Assembly (NCBI RefSeq): GCF_947179165.1
Contig: NC_077242.1
Location: 29,352,097 to 29,416,096 of the forward strand
DNA length: 64,000 bases
Reading direction: 5' to 3'
From: Solanum dulcamara
Taxonomy: Eukaryota > Streptophyta > Magnoliopsida > Solanales > Solanaceae
Shown: in pieces, positions 26,821-40,427 of the stretch
Position numbering within the stretch: position 1 is the first letter of the stretch
How the letters are laid out: each line of letters starts with the position of its first letter
Made by a program: the position numbers and the translations under genes
The notes under the pieces: generated by a model
Told to the model about the DNA's origin: nothing
The model's input: only the letters and a program-made list of their open reading frames with translations
The model's database searches: none

Positions 26821-27790
26821 AAATTAGGGCTGACATTTCATTGCGGGTCGTTCTTCTCGTATAACCAGCTCACATTCACTGTGATTATTATTCAAATTCG
26901 GTGTATCTGTGAGAGTAGTGGCATAAGATGGAGAATTACAAGAGGGTTTGCTTACTAGAATTTTTTGTCTTTAGTGGTCTATGTTTAAAGTAATATGACA
27001 TTATCACAAGATAGCTTCAACATTTCAAGCATTTTCATTTGAGCTTATAACTATATTTTTCTTTTCTAGTTAATTTTAAAATATTTAATCAAAGTCTAAT
27101 TCATCATCCTAAATAAACATTTAATATGAAATACCTTTTAGGTGTAACTCAACTTCAAAAGGTAGCTATAAGGGTGAGGATGGTCCAAGAAAATATAAGG
27201 AGACCAATTATATATCCATCCTATTTTCGATGTGGAACTCTTAACACTCTCCCGTATGTCCAAACCTCGATAACTAAAACATAAACAATATAATATGGAA
27301 GCTCAACATCACTGAACAAGGAATTTGGATTAGTTTGACTCTTAACCTTAATCCTTGTTCAACCTTAAAAACTAGCTCTTAGAATGAGGATTGTCTAAAA
27401 CCGAGATCAACTATCCATTCTATATCCAACGTTGGACTCTTAACATAAACTAACTTGAAAAATTAACTACCAAATAATAATGTGGTGATATTAATATAAA
27501 GTGATTTGACTTTTCATACATTCTGCAAAAGTACAACTCTCTAGTTCAGATATTTATATCTCTACTTTAATTTTCTGTAGGCCCTAATTTGTATATATAA
27601 TTTAATTCCTTCATCAGATAGCGCCACCATTAGATTATTGGATGATCTTAAACAGTTGCTATATCTCAAATTTTGCATTAGATGCCTGGAGACATGGGAT
27701 TGTTTTATTAAAGGTGATAAAAAAGTTTTAAAATTAAGAAAGAGTGACACAAATCTTAATTATTGAGTAAATGTCATAATTTTAAAATTA
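26821..27790. other. Unassigned intergenic DNA with a diverged direct repeat
   Basis: No gene is visible. Two diverged copies of a segment ending in a GATGTGGAACTCTTAACA-like phrase lie at about 27150-27260 and 27360-27440. Such phrases are common in dispersed plant repeats, but I cannot name the family. The remainder is AT-rich. Confidence 0.5.
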
Positions 27791-27837
27791 TAGTTAATGA
27801 GACTAATTTTAAAATCCTCAAGTTTTATTATTTATAC

Positions 27838-28145
27838 AATAACCCTCCCACTCTCCTTCCCACCCAATCCACCCACCCACCCCTCCCCCTCCTCTAACAC
27901 CAACGTCATTCTTACCCTTGCTACCATCGCCATCACTATCATCTCTCCACTGCTACCGTCACCTCCTCCTCCATCACCACCACATTTTTCTCCCTCCTCT
28001 ACTCTTACTATCACCTCCTCCTCTATCACAAACTTTTTCTACTTCTCCTCCTCCTTCACCAAGCCAACACGATCGTCACCCCTTCTTCCATCGCCACCAC
28101 CACCACTACTGACCTTCTCTTCTTGCACAACCACTATCTTATTCA
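27838..28145. repeat. Pyrimidine-rich low-complexity tract
   Basis: About 300 bp are almost pure C/T with CCTCC, CCACC and CATCAC words. All three plus-strand frames stay open for long because of composition (27797-28216), giving Ser/Pro/Thr-rich nonsense without a family match. I do not call a gene. Confidence 0.8.
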
Positions 28146-28239
28146 CCAACTCCTTCTATACTTTATTTTCTATTAAAAAAATAACAATTGTCAAAGTAGG
28201 TACAACAACTATGTAGAAGTTGTTATAATAATTCAATAA

Positions 28240-28425
28240 ATTATTGAAGCAACTCAAATAATTGGTAAAGTTGCTGCAGAAAATCAAGCAACTGTTGTAG
28301 CACTTGCGATTGTTGTTGCAACAACTATTGTAATTGTTGTAGCAATTATGATAGTTGTTGCAACAAGTATCTCATTTGCTGCAACAACTATCATAGTTGC
28401 TTGATTTTTTGCATATTTTTTTTTC
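28240..28425. repeat. Tandem and inverted GTTGCAACAAC repeats
   Basis: Several copies of GTTGTTGCAACAACTAT and its reverse complement alternate, giving many small dyads centred on TTGCAA. It sits between the C/T-rich block and the G/A-rich block, as the centre of a larger strand-mirrored structure. Confidence 0.75.
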
Positions 28426-28499
28426 AACAACTTAAATATTTTTTTTTGAAATTCTCAAAATCAAAGCAAAACAATCTGTAAAAGTAAAAAGAAAAAATG

Positions 28500-28740
28500 T
28501 TATAAGAAAATGAACGATGGAGGCAATGATAGTGGTGACGACACTGGTGACAGCAATGACGACGACAAAAAAGAAGAAGAATAAAAAGAAGAAGAAGAAG
28601 AAGATGATGATGATGAAGGAAGAAAGAAAGAAAGAACAATAAGATGGAGGGAGAGAAAAATAAATCTGAAAAGAGAGGGAGAAAGAAAGAAAAGGAGAGA
28701 GATTGATAGATAATAAAAAAGGGAAAAATTTCAAATTTTG
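28500..28740. repeat. Purine-rich low-complexity tract
   Basis: GAA, GAT and GAAAG repeats dominate, ending near 28735. Long minus-strand frames here (28424-28798) read as Ser/Phe/Leu-rich composition artefacts. Confidence 0.8.
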
Positions 28741-28799
28741 AAATTTGAAATAAGAGGGGAGACTTTTTAAAATTTTGAAATTCTAATATGTATCCCAAA

Positions 28800-29360
28800 G
28801 TTTTTAATCACTCTGATCAAGTCCGTATTTTATTTAATCTCATTTGACCAAGTCAATGCCACATTTTTTTAATTGAGAATTTTTTGTCATCTATTGCTCA
28901 ATTATCTCTGGAGATATTTACAAAAAAGAGTTTAAATACTACTACTATAAAAGGATTAACATAATTAAGTAATTTATAAAGTATTTTTATCGTTCATTTT
29001 TTTACTTATGTACTATTGACTTGACACGTACATCTTTTAAAGAGCAATAAGTAGAATCAATTTTAGTATATTATCTTTTAAATATAATATATTCAATATT
29101 TTGGAAAATGCACTAAGAAATGACTAGTGAATAACAAGGACAAATTAGGAAGTAAGTGATAAATAATTCCTTGATTTCTAAACTGGACATATATTTAGTG
29201 TAGTGAAGAAATAAAAGTGGACATCTCTTTATTTTTATTTGTCCAGATTGAAAAATTAAGAGATAATTTATTATTATACTTATTTTATCCTTATTGTTAA
29301 GTATTATATTTTTTTCAAGTCACTTCCCAACATATAATAATTGGAGTACCTGTCATTAAT
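28800..29360. other. AT-rich intergenic DNA
   Basis: No gene or clear repeat boundary seen. Parts around 29200-29330 (AAAATTAAGAGATAATTTAT...) resemble interiors of MITE-type elements found elsewhere in the window. Confidence 0.5.
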
Positions 29361-29364
29361 TTAC

Positions 29365-29945
29365 TCCATCCATCTCAAAATACTTGTCGTATTTTTAGTT
29401 TACATGCTTCTTACAAAATAGTATTAACTAGGAGGGGTATTTGATTATTTTACCTGTATTTCTGTCTTAAGATACACCCTACGTTTAGATGTACTTGTCA
29501 AATTTTGACTTGACACACACCTATTAAGAAAACAATGATTGACATAGTGACTTTACCATTTTACCTCTATTAATTGATATGGTTCGAAGTATATTTACTC
29601 ACTATATTTTTCAAAGACATTAACTGAATGTAAATAAATTGACGGTATAATACAAAAAATGGTACTTTTTTTATTAGTCAAAAATGACAAGTAAAAGTGG
29701 AAATCAAATTATGAAATATTTGAAAAGTAAAAATAAATGGAGAGAGTATAATTATTTCTTCATTGAATATCTAGCTCTATTTATGTTCCATAATTGATGA
29801 GGTGTTTGTAATCTTAAAAAATAATTACTACTAAAGATAAAATGAGAAAAATATAAAAATAATTTTTTCTTATACTTCTAAAATGACATATATTTTGGGA
29901 AAAATATTTTTAATAAGGACGACAAATTTTTTGAGATGGAGAAAA
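29365..29945. mobile_element. Nested MITE pair
   Basis: CTCCATCCATCTCAAAATACTTGTCGT at the left (cited in parts here) pairs with an inverted ACGACAAATTTTTTGAGATGGAG at about 29922-29944. Inside, ACCCTACGTTTAGATGTACTTGTC near 29487 pairs more weakly with the end near 29750 (AAATGGAGAGAGTA). This looks like one small inverted-repeat element inserted in another. No transposase is encoded. Confidence 0.65.
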
Positions 29946-29949
29946 CTTA

Positions 29950-30259
29950 AATCAAGATGAAATTAAATAATTTTTCTTTCATTTTACCCTTACTATTAAA
30001 TGTTCTTCAAAGTAATCAATATTAATCACACAACCTAAGAATTAGTATAAAATTGAAAAATTCAAACAAAGTGATCATTATTGGTTGATATTATGATTTC
30101 AGCTCCCTCCGTCCATTTTTATTTATGTAACGATCTATCTCTTTGTTATTAAAAATATCTGTTGTAAAGGTATACAAATCTCATTCTTCATAATACTAAG
30201 ATCAATTTCTTGGTATACGAGTGCATTAGTTGTGAATTAAGGTGATACAAAGTTTCTAT
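29950..30259. other. AT-rich intergenic DNA
   Basis: No gene seen. A partial MITE end (CTCCCTCCGTCCATTTTTATTTATG, near 30104-30126) suggests another truncated element. Confidence 0.5.
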
Positions 30260-30850
30260 CTCAAAGTTAAGTTGAAAGTGTCTTTTCGATTTAGTTTTGG
30301 ACTTGCGTTTAAAATAGGATCAGCTTCAAATGACTATAACTCTCATTTTATAATTAATTAGGTGACTCATGACTTATCAATATAAAGTTGTATGAGTCTT
30401 CTTTCCAAAGCCACAAAGTTTGTCTTATTTGGAGTTTGGAGTAAAAAGTTATGCCCATTTTATTAAGCATTATTAGTGCTGGACCGCTGTGGCGGGGATT
30501 AGGCCGCCAGAGTGGGATCTACCGGGCCAGAAGCAAAAAAGAATATATTTTAATTATCTTCTTCTTTTCTTAAGTGCCAAAATAGATGAGGGTTATCCTC
30601 GAAACCCCCAAAAAGCAGTTCTAGGCTTGGAAAGAATGGAAGAAGAGATTCCTAGCGCAAGGAAGGCTACAACCCACAAATTTCAAGCCCATCTCCGTAG
30701 TTTCTCTCTGTGGAAGTCAGAGATCGTGCTATAATCCTTCTACAATTGCTTGGCACCTAGGTAGGCTAGGTTTTCTCAATTGAGTAGTTATTAATTCGTT
30801 CTCATTGCTTAATATAATGTAGATTGATAGGATATTTCAATCCTAGGCCT
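30260..30850 (+). repeat. Truncated plus-strand gypsy LTR fragment
   Basis: The TTTCCAAAGCCAC and GGAGTTTGGAGTAAAAAGTTATG phrases (near 30402 and 30429) match the E1 LTR at about 3501-3560, and GC-rich words (GACCGCTGTGGCGGGGATTAGGCCGCC) follow as in other LTRs here. It abuts the minus-strand LTR of E3 near 30850-30880. The 81-residue frame at 30489-30734 lies inside it and I do not call it a gene. Confidence 0.6.
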
Positions 30851-30869
30851 TCGGGAACGGAGTCTCATT

Positions 30870-32721
30870 GTCTCTGATCGGAAATGACCTCAGTCTCATA
30901 ATGTCAAACTAAAAATGACCTCGATCCCACAACCTCATCTGAAATGACCTTAGCCGTATAACCACATCAAAAATGACCTCGGTCATATAACCCTGCCGAA
31001 AATGACCTCACCAATATCATATCTCTGACCGAAAGTGACCTCGGTCTCACAATCATATGCCTCTCATCACCATGTTTTTTAGAACCAATGCAAACATCAT
31101 GTCACACAAGTAATGAGGAATAATCAATTCAAACAAACCACAATCATATTAGACTATCAAGTATTTCATCAAATACATATAGATATCTAGATTACGGCAT
31201 GTAACATTCAATTTTTCAATAATACACACATCGTATTTTACTAACCCCGTCGATTCTTTTAGATAGTTCATTTCACAATTAAACCTGTAACCTTATTCTC
31301 ATTAAGCCCCAATACATATACAATGGGATATTCGAGATTCTAAGAGGTTCATAGAGTTTTAAGAGTCCACTTGCCATAGTCAATACGCGATCGATCAATC
31401 CACGTGAGTCTTTCCCTTTCAAATGCACTCTGATTCACCATAATCTATACAAATTTGAGTCCTTAATCAAAAATATGGAACCAACGATACTCAAATCATA
31501 TTTCTTTGAAAATCAGGCTGAAACTGACCCAAAATGCCTAAAAAAATCCGATTTAGAAAACGAGCAGAAAATTCCAATTTTTTACATGAACGTCCTCAAA
31601 GTAATTGGGATTTAATAATGAAAATGAAAGTGGATTCGGACTTAAAATGAGCTCACAATCATCAAAACATTGAAACTATTCAAGTTCTTAAAAACCCCAA
31701 TTTCTCCAATTCAAAAACCTCAATTTCATGCTAGAAATCTTAAATAATCAATGGGTAATCAAGATTTGAGGTTAGAATCACTTACCCCCAAAGTTTCCAC
31801 GTAAATTTCCTCTAAAAATCACCTCCTCGATCTCCAAAATCACCAAAAATGGTGAAAATAGGCTAAACCCTGACTTTACATTGTTCAGGGGTTATTTTCT
31901 CTCCGCGAACGCGGATCACTAACTCCTCGAACGTGGAAGCTAACTAAAAGACCCTCCGCGAATGCGACATAAGCTTCGTGAACGCAGAGAAGGGACAACT
32001 GTCCTTCCGCGAACGCAAACAATCCTCCGCAAACGTGGGCAAGTCACCAGAAACCAGCAATACCACCAAATCTCAAAATCTCAAAATCAACCTTTGGGAT
32101 TCGTTCGAAACACCGTATAGACAACCTATATATGCAACCTACTAAAATCGATATTCCGGACTCAATAGAACCATCGAAATTCAATTTTAAGGTCTCCTTG
32201 ACCCAAAAATAGAAAAGTCGTAACTAAACCAACTTTATGCCTCAAAAGGCCAAAATGTCCTTAGAGCTTCTTGAAAACTACACAGAATCTCTCCCTAGGC
32301 CTAAAATCACCCTCCGAATCTAATGGAGTCATCGAAATTCAATTCTGAGCATCCGATCTTAAATGTTGACCAAAGTTAAACCTATGGCCAAAAGCTCATA
32401 TATTTCTAAAGTGAAATACCTTAAATCCATGATATGACCCCAAATATGATTTTGTCAACTCTCCTAGACCAATGTCATTATTTCAAAACTGATGGAATCG
32501 ACAGAATTTTATTCTGAGATACTAAACTCTGAATGACCTCAAATACCACTTTCTGTTATTCTAAACCTCTAAAACTCAAAGTTTTCCAAAAATCTCAACT
32601 TTTCAAGAAAATCATGGAATCGACATCAGATATCAACCAAATATGACTCGAAAAAATTATTAGAAGGGGGTATAATTATCTTTTTATGAAAACTTTCAAA
32701 AATTACCTTTAGGGTCATTAC
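30870..32721 (-). repeat. 3' LTR of E3 (truncated)
   Basis: Colinear with about 38480-40427, but its outer end (low coordinates) is missing. It contains an array of GACC-type units (30880-31055) and the TCCGCGAACGCGGA palindrome (31902-31915). It ends CATTACA at 32721. Confidence 0.82.
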
Positions 32722-32826
32722 ATCATCAACCACTAAAAATCATTTTTGTCCTCAAACATAAAATAAAAGAAAGTACCTAAAGCCTCGAAATGCTGTAGAT
32801 ATGAGGGCCGCATGTCATTTTCCGAC

Positions 32827-35800
32827 TCACAAGTCACCTCTCCGACTGAGTGGTGCCTCCACTGAAGTTATCTCCTTGTTTCTAAGCTTACGGACCTGTC
32901 TATCAAGAATGGCTATGGGCTCCTCCTCAAAAGTCAAATCTAGACCCAACTCTACTGTGTCCAGGGATAACAAATGAGACTCGTCCGACACATACTTTCG
33001 GAGCATGGAAAGATGAAACACAGGATGTACCATTGATAAATTAGGTGTCAAGGCCAATCTGTAATCCACCTCTCCAACTCGACCCAAAATCTCAAATGGA
33101 CCAATAAATTGAGGGCTAAGCTTGCCCTTCTTTTTGAATTGTATCACGCCCTTCGTGGGCGACACTCAGTGCCAAACATGGTCACCCTCCATGAACTCCA
33201 ATGGTCGACCTCTCCTATATGCATAGCTCTTTTGCCTACTCTAGAATTTCAAGAGCCTACCTTGGATCATCCGAACCTGCTTTATGGAATCTCTAAGCAA
33301 GTTCGTATCTAAAAAGTCCATCTCCGCTGAATTGAACCACCAATAGGAGATCGACATCGCCTACAATACAATACCTTGAATTAGGCCATCTGAATGCTGG
33401 AATTATAACTGTTGTTGTAGGTAAACTCTGCTAAGGGCAAATATTGATCCCACCTAGCACCAAAATCAATAACACAAGCTCGGAGCATATCTTCTAATAC
33501 CTAAATCGTCCTCTCAGACTGAACTTCAGTTTGTGGGTGAAAATTTGTACTCATATCAAGCCTAATGCCTAGGCCCTCTTGTAAAGGCTGTCAAAAGTGC
33601 GAAGTAAACACTGAATCCCGATCCAAAATAATGGATACTGGACTCCATGAAGTCGAACGATCTGATTGATATACAACTAAGCTAGCCTATCAGTCGTGTA
33701 CTTCATCTTAACTAAAATGAAATAGGCAGACTTGGTAGTCTGTTAACGACTACTCATATAGAATCATAACCAACCACGATGGGAGGCAAACCCACAACGA
33801 AGTCCATGGTGATCCGCTTCTACTTCCAAGTAGGAATAAGCATCATCAAACTTATACCTACAAGCCGCTGGTGCTCACACTTTACTTATTGACAGGTCAA
33901 CACTTGGACACGAACTCTATTATGTCACTCTTCATTCCACACCACCAATAGTGCTGACTAAGGCCATGATACATTTTTGCTATGCCCAGATGAATATAAT
34001 ATCGAGAGCAATGAGCATCCTCTAGTATCAATCTAATCAAGTCTCCCACCTTGGGCACACAAATCTGACCCCTAACCCTCAAGACACCCTCTGAATCAAG
34101 TCTGGCCTCCTTGGCTTCAGCTCTCAATACCTTGTATAGGATAAGACATAGCCTTTCATCATCAAACTGTCTCTCCTAAATCTTCTTAACTAAGGAAGAT
34201 CGAGCCTCGATAAAAGCAATAAATCATCCACTCTCCTCAGAAATTGGCAATTAAACAAAACTGCTAGCTAATCTCTAAACATCTCTAGCCAGGGGCTTCT
34301 TGTTAACACTAATTGCCTTAAGACTCCCTATACTAGGAGCCTTCCTACGTAAAGCATCGTCCACCATATTGGCCTTCCTTGAGTGGTACAAGATAGTCAT
34401 GTCATAGTCCTTCAATAGCTCAATCTATCTATGCTGTCTCAAATTCATATCCCTCTGACTGAAGATGTACTGAAGACTTTGGTGATCAGTGAATACCTCA
34501 CAATCACCATAGTTTCAACACAAATACCACGCTGCTAACTCTAAATCATGGGTAGGGTAGTTTTTCTCATGAGCCTTTAACTGTCTAGATGCATAGGCAA
34601 CTATCTTTCCTTTTTGCATCAAAACTCCACCCAAACCAACACCAATAGCATCACAATACACGGTGAAATCTACACCCTTCTCAGGTAAGGTCAAAACAGG
34701 AACTGAAGTCAACAAGGTCTTGAGATTTTTAAAGCTCTCCTCACACTCATCGGACCAATGAAAGTTACCACCTTCTGAGTCAGTCTAGTCAATGGGGCCA
34801 CAATAGTAGAGAATCCCTACAGGAAGCATCGGTAGTATCCAGCCAAACCCATAAAACTCTAAATCTCGGTGGGGAAATAGGCCTGGTCCAACCTCTAACT
34901 TCCTTAATCTTGGTCGGATCCACTCTAATACCCTTTACGGACACCACTTGCCCTAGAAATGCCACAGAATCAAGCCAAAACTCACATTTGGAGAACTTAG
35001 CATACAATTTTTGCTCTCTCAATTTCTGAAGCACCAACCTCAAATGACAAGCATGATCCTCCTCTATTTTGTTGTACACCAAGATATTTTCAAATAAAAC
35101 AATCGCTAAGGAGTCCAAATACGGCCTAAACACCCCATTTATCAACTTCACGAATGTTGTTGGGGTGTTAGTTAGCATAAAAGACATAACCAAAAAATAG
35201 CCATATCGAGTCTGAAAAGCTGTCTTGGGAATATCCGATGGCTATCCTCAGCTGATAGTACCCAGATCTCAAATTGATCTTAGAGAACAAGGTCGAACCC
35301 TGAAGCTGGTCAAACAAATCATCAATATGAAGAAGAGGATATTTGTTCTTGACTGTCACCTTATTCAATTGCCTATAGTTAATGCACATCTTCATAAACA
35401 CATCCGTCTTCTTCATAAACAGAACTGGTTCACCCTATGGTGACACACTAGGGGGAATAAACCCTTTACTCAACAGATCCTACAACTGGTCCTTCAATTC
35501 CTTCAATTTTGATGGAGCTATGTGATAAGGTGGAATAGAAATAGGCTTAGTACCCAGTTCCAAGTTAATAGAAAATTCAATATCCTTATTCGGAGGAACT
35601 CCCAGAATATCAGTAGGAAACACATCGGCGAACTTCTTAACCACGGAAATGGACTCCATGGGAGGTGACTCAACACTAGTATCCCGAATAAGCCAAATAG
35701 GACATACACCCCCTATTAATCAATCTCTGAGCACGCATATAGGACATGACCTTACTAGGATAAGAACCACTAGTGCCCTTCCACTCGATCCTCGAAACAC

Positions 35801-37614
35801 CCAATATCACTAGAGTCACAATCTTAGTATAGCAATCAAGAATAACACAATATGGAGAAAGTCAATCCATACCCAATATCACACCAAAGTCTCCCATCTC
35901 AGTATAATTATGTCTACCTAAGTATCATACTCGACTAAAGAAATAAGACAAGATTGATACACTCAATCCACCACTAAGGGCTTATCTACGGGTGTAGAGA
36001 CATAAACAAGCACGGGCATGCAATCACAAGTCAAATCAAATTCAGATGCAAAATAGGTAGATACATAGAATAATATAGATCCAGGATCAAATAACACAGA
36101 TACAGGTCGATGGAAAACTGGGATGATACTTGTAATAACCGTATTGGAAGCCTCAGCCTTGAGTCTTCACAAAAAAGCATAGAATTGAGCTTCTCTACCA
36201 CCACCACCTAAACCGCACCCTACCGTGCGGAACCATAGATCCACCACCAGAGGCTCTACCACCTCTACCTGTCTGAGCTCTACCCCGACCCCTAGCTGGG
36301 GATGCTAAATCTCTCTCTAGATCTGTAGAATAAGTGCGTTGGTGCCCTGAATAAGTCTGTAGTGGGATCTGATGCATCAAATGACTCAGATCTTCATAAC
36401 TAAAACACAACCTCAGTACAAAAGACTATTGCGATGACCCTGATAAAATACCATAACCACCTCAGCCCAAACTCTAAGACCCTCAAACTAATTTCCCACT
36501 ATTGACTGTTGGCATAGAAGCATAAATAGGTCTCTGGTGCTGAAACTGACTACCGCCTCTATGAAAACCTCTACCTCCATACGAGGTACCCGAAAACTAA
36601 CCATTGGCATAGGTCCTCTTGGGTTCCCAAATCTTCTCTCTGACCATTAATTCTGCATCCTTAGCGGTGATCACAATGGACTGGAAGGAAGCCCCCTCAC
36701 GGGCCGATCTAAATACATAAGATCGAAAAGAGAAGGTCAAACCTTCACGAACCTGCAAAATCTCTTTGCCTCATCTAGGATCAACATTGTCGCATGCATC
36801 GACAACTGGCATAAACAATCCTCATATTCGACAACCGATATGCCAACCTGAGTTAAACTCTCAAATATCAACCTACTCTCCTCTCGTACGCTCTATGGGA
36901 TGAAGCAATCTCCAAAATTATTAGAAAAAACTCTCTACTCAACCAGAGGGGATCCAAATAGTCTGGACCTCATGAATTTCCTCCACTACTCTCTAGCCGA
37001 CCCACAAAACTGGAAGGCAATAAATCAAACACCTCGAGCAGCAGCCATGCTCACTGTCTCCAACATCTCATGGCATAATTTCAAAATCTCATGTGCATCC
37101 TCACTCTTACCACCCTAGAATTGGGTGGTTTCATCTTCTGAAATATCTCATAGCACTACTGATCTGCTATAGTCATAACCATTTCTAAAGCAATATGCGC
37201 ACCAACAGCTGGCGCGAGAACTAATAGTGGTTAGCCCACCTTATCCTAAACCACAAGGACATGATGCTGCTTTGGAGTTTGTACACCGACTCTCAGTGAA
37301 CCTTGTGGCATGCCTACAGCACCCCGAGTGAAACTCTCTAACATACGCAACATTCTCAATAAGGTCTCTTGAAGCAACTGTGGTGTGGTCTCTGGAGGAA
37401 CCTAGTCCTCAGCAGTCTCAACCTGTGGCTCTAGGGAGGCCTCTCTAGCACGACCTTGAGCAGGTGCTGTTCCATTGGCATGGCCTCTACAGAGTACTGC
37501 TTCATGGCCTCGGCCTCTCATTCAGCTCCTACCTCTACCCCTAGCTGGGGTCTCAATAGCTGCCTCAGGGACTGCCTCTCCTCTACTAATAGACGTAGAT
37601 CTATTCCTCGACAT
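32827..37614 (-). pseudogene. gag-pol of E3, heavily degraded
   Basis: On the minus strand: gag starts at ATG 37614 with a Ser/Arg-rich N-terminus. A remnant zinc knuckle lies near 36390 (C-F-S-Y-E-D-L-S-H), having lost its later Cys. RT fragments are at 35416-34789 ([14 protein letters not shown], then [10 protein letters not shown]). The usual FIDD is altered. RNase H is 34715-34350 ([10 protein letters not shown]). The integrase zinc region is 34127-33897. GPFEILGRVGEV and a chromodomain-like end lie in 33165-32827. Frameshifts separate most segments and nonsense codons are frequent. Confidence 0.85.
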
Positions 37615-37786
37615 CTGCCAAATTAACACGCGACACTTAACAGTAGTGATAATGACTTGGAATGATAAAAAGGAATGAATAAAGGAAGTTTTCTAATAAA
37701 CTTTGAAGCCTATTGAAGATAAGTAAAACATCTCTGTACCGAACCTCGAGACTCTACTTGGTATTGGCTTATACATGTGAGACCTA

Positions 37787-37812
37787 TGAACCTGAGTTTT
37801 GATATCAATTTT
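37787..37812 (-). other. Degenerate primer binding site of E3
   Basis: Read on the minus strand, TTGATATCAAAACTCAGG follows the LTR end. It corresponds to the usual TTGGTATCAGAGC.. with several G-to-A changes. Confidence 0.6.
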
Positions 37813-40427
37813 TCATGATTCGAATTCGGGTGTGATGACACCTGTCCTTCCCTACCCAACAAGTTTGCCTAAAACCTAATATTTTGGTAAATAAATCACA
37901 AACAGTCTAAATAAGAAAATAATAACAAAAGCAAAAGTCTGTCAACTTAAATACCCCCAAAGATTGGTTGTGACGTGTACAAACCGCTAAAGAAAACAAA
38001 TGTACAATTAAATACAGGTCTCAATATATTTAACTTTGAAATAGAGTTAAGCATAAAAGTATAGGAAAATCTTAGAGTATGCTGGATATCAATAGCTACC
38101 TCTCCCAAACTCTTCGAAGCTTTGAATGATCAAAAAGGGGTGATAATCGAAGTCTATGCTCAAAACCTTTACAAGTGTGGAAGCAATGGTGAGTACCAAA
38201 CAACACGGTACTCAGCAAGCCAACTAGAAAAACTAAGTAAATCTAATAAAATTCACGAACTTCTTTCTAACCCAACCGAACCTCCGTAACTACAACCTGT
38301 ACAGAAACCAGCCCAACCAAATAGTTCATACTAAAAAGTTCAATAAGGTTCAGATCTCAGCTTAATATCATAAGATATATCGTACAAATAATCACAAGTC
38401 ATAAATAGACATCAAAGCTTTCACACATAGATATGCAGAATATGTATAGCACACTCAATGATCATGCATGTTTGCAATTACCGACAAAGACCTTGGTATT
38501 ATAAATTCTGACCAAAAATGACCTTGATCTCATAATCTCTGACCGAAAATGACCTCAATCTTATAATCTCTGATAAAAAATGACCTCGGTCTTAGAACCT
38601 CATCAAAAATGATCTTAGTCATATAACCCCATTAAAAATGACCTCAGTTATATAACCCCACCGAAAATGACCTCAATAACATAATCTCGCTAAAAATGAC
38701 CCCAACAATATAATCCCACTAGAAATGACCTTAGTAATATCATATCTCTGACCGAAAGTGACATTGGTCTCACAATCATATGCCTCTCATCACTATGTTT
38801 TTCAGAATCAATGCCAACAACTTGCTCACATAAGTAATGGGGAATAATCAATTGAAACAAACCGCAATCATATTATACTATCAAGTATTTCATCAAATAG
38901 ACATAAATATCTAGATTACGACATGTAATATTTAAATTTTCAACAATAACACACATCACATTTTCTTAATCCTATCAATTCTTTTAGATTTAACAATTAA
39001 ACCCGTAACCTCATTCCCATTACACTCCAACACATGTACAATGGGATATTCGAGATTCTAAGAGGTTAATGGAGTTTTAAGAGTCCACTTACCGTAGTCA
39101 ATACGCGATCGATCAATCCACGTGAGCCTTTCCTTTCTGAATGCACTTCGATTCACTACATTCTATGCAAATTCTAGTCCTTAATCAAAATACGAAACCA
39201 ATGATACCCAAATCATATTGTTTTGAAAATCAAATTGATCTGAAAGTCCCCAAAAAAACCTGATTTCAAAAATGAGTAGAGAATTTTAAATTTTTTTACG
39301 TGAACAACATCCTCAAAGTAATTGGGATGTACTAATGAAAATAGAAATGGATTCGGACTTCAAACGAGCTCACAATCATCAAAACATTGAAACTACTCAA
39401 GTTCTAAAAACCCCAATTTCTCTAATTCAGAAACCTCAATTTCATGCTAAAAACCTTAAATAATCAATGGGTAATCAAGTTTTGAGGTTAGAATCACTTA
39501 CCACTAAAGTTTCCCAGCAAAATTCCTCTAAAACATTGACTCCCCGAGCTCCAAAATCACCAAAAATAGTGAAAATAGGCTAAACCCCGACTTTACGCTA
39601 TTCAGGTGTCATTTGCTCTCTGTGAATGCAGATCACTAACTCCTTGAATGGGGAGGCTAACTAGAAGTCCCTTCGCAAATGCGACATAAGCTTCGTGAAT
39701 GCGAAGAAGGGACAACTATCCTTCCACAAACGCGGCCAAGCCTCCGCGAATGCGGAGAAGTACTTTCAGGCACCAGAAACCAACAAATCCACCAAATCCC
39801 CAAATTTCAAAATCAACCACAGGGATTCATTCAGAACCCCGTATAGACAATCCATATATGCAACCCCACTAAACTCGATGTTTTGGACTCAATGGAACTA
39901 TCAAAATTTGATTTCAAGGTCTCATTGATCAGAAAACTAAAAAGTCGCAACTAAACCAACTTTATGTCTCAAAAAAACAAAACGCCCTTGGAACTTCCCA
40001 AAAAATACATAGGATCTCTCCTTAGGCTTAGAATCACCATCCGAATCTAACGAAGTTGCAGAATTCAATTCTAAGCATCCGATCCCCAAATATTGATCGA
40101 AGTCAAACCTTCCAACTCAATACCTCAAATCCACGATATGACCCCAAATACAATTATGTCGACTCTCCTAGACCAATTTCAATATTTCAAAACTAATGTA
40201 ATTAACGGAATTCTATTCCGAGACTCATAACTCTGAATGACCTCAAATACCACTTTTGAGTTATTCTAAACCTCTAAACCTCAAAGTTTATCAAAAATCT
40301 TAATTTTTGAAGAAAATCATGGAATCGACATCAGATATCAACCAAATATGACTTGCTAAAGCTACTAGGAGGGGTAAAATGGTCTTTTTATAAAAATTTT
40401 CATAAATGACCTTTAGGGTGATTACAG
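37813..40427 (-). repeat. 5' LTR of E3
   Basis: About 2.6 kb, reading TGTAATCACCC from 40427 on the minus strand and ending near TCATGA at 37813. It contains a long array of GACC-type units (38495-38765) and a decayed GC-rich block (39610-39770). The frame 39695-39928 lies over that block. Confidence 0.82.
38495..38765. repeat. Tandem array of about 30-bp units with GACCGA-N8-TCGGTC dyads
   Basis: About nine units of the form CTCTGACCGAAAATGACCT + CGGTCTCATAAT repeat every 30-31 bp, most with decayed arms. The related array in the sister LTR is at 30880-31055; its last unit keeps near-perfect arms (GACCGAAAGTGACCTCGGTC). Confidence 0.85.

Larger units (their letters stand above)
30870..40427 (-). 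mobile_element. Minus-strand Ty3/gypsy retrotransposon E3, decayed
   Basis: Family A LTRs bound the element. The one at low coordinates is the 3' LTR and is truncated. Between them the minus strand carries gag (from 37614) through chromodomain (to 32827) in the Ty3/gypsy order, broken by many frameshifts. No target duplication is detectable because the low end is lost. It is the oldest-looking of the three near-complete elements. Confidence 0.85.

Noticed and set aside
27797..28216. Open frame of 139 codons, Ser/Pro/Thr-rich
   Set aside because: It lies in an almost pure C/T tract, where all frames stay open. No domain, start context or homologue is seen.
28424..28798. Minus-strand frames rich in Phe, Ser and Leu that look like membrane proteins
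   Set aside because: They are the reverse reading of a G/A-rich low-complexity tract; hydrophobicity comes from composition.
30489..30734. 81-codon frame with plausible amino-acid composition
   Set aside because: It lies inside a truncated LTR fragment with E1-like phrases on its left, and matches no family I know.
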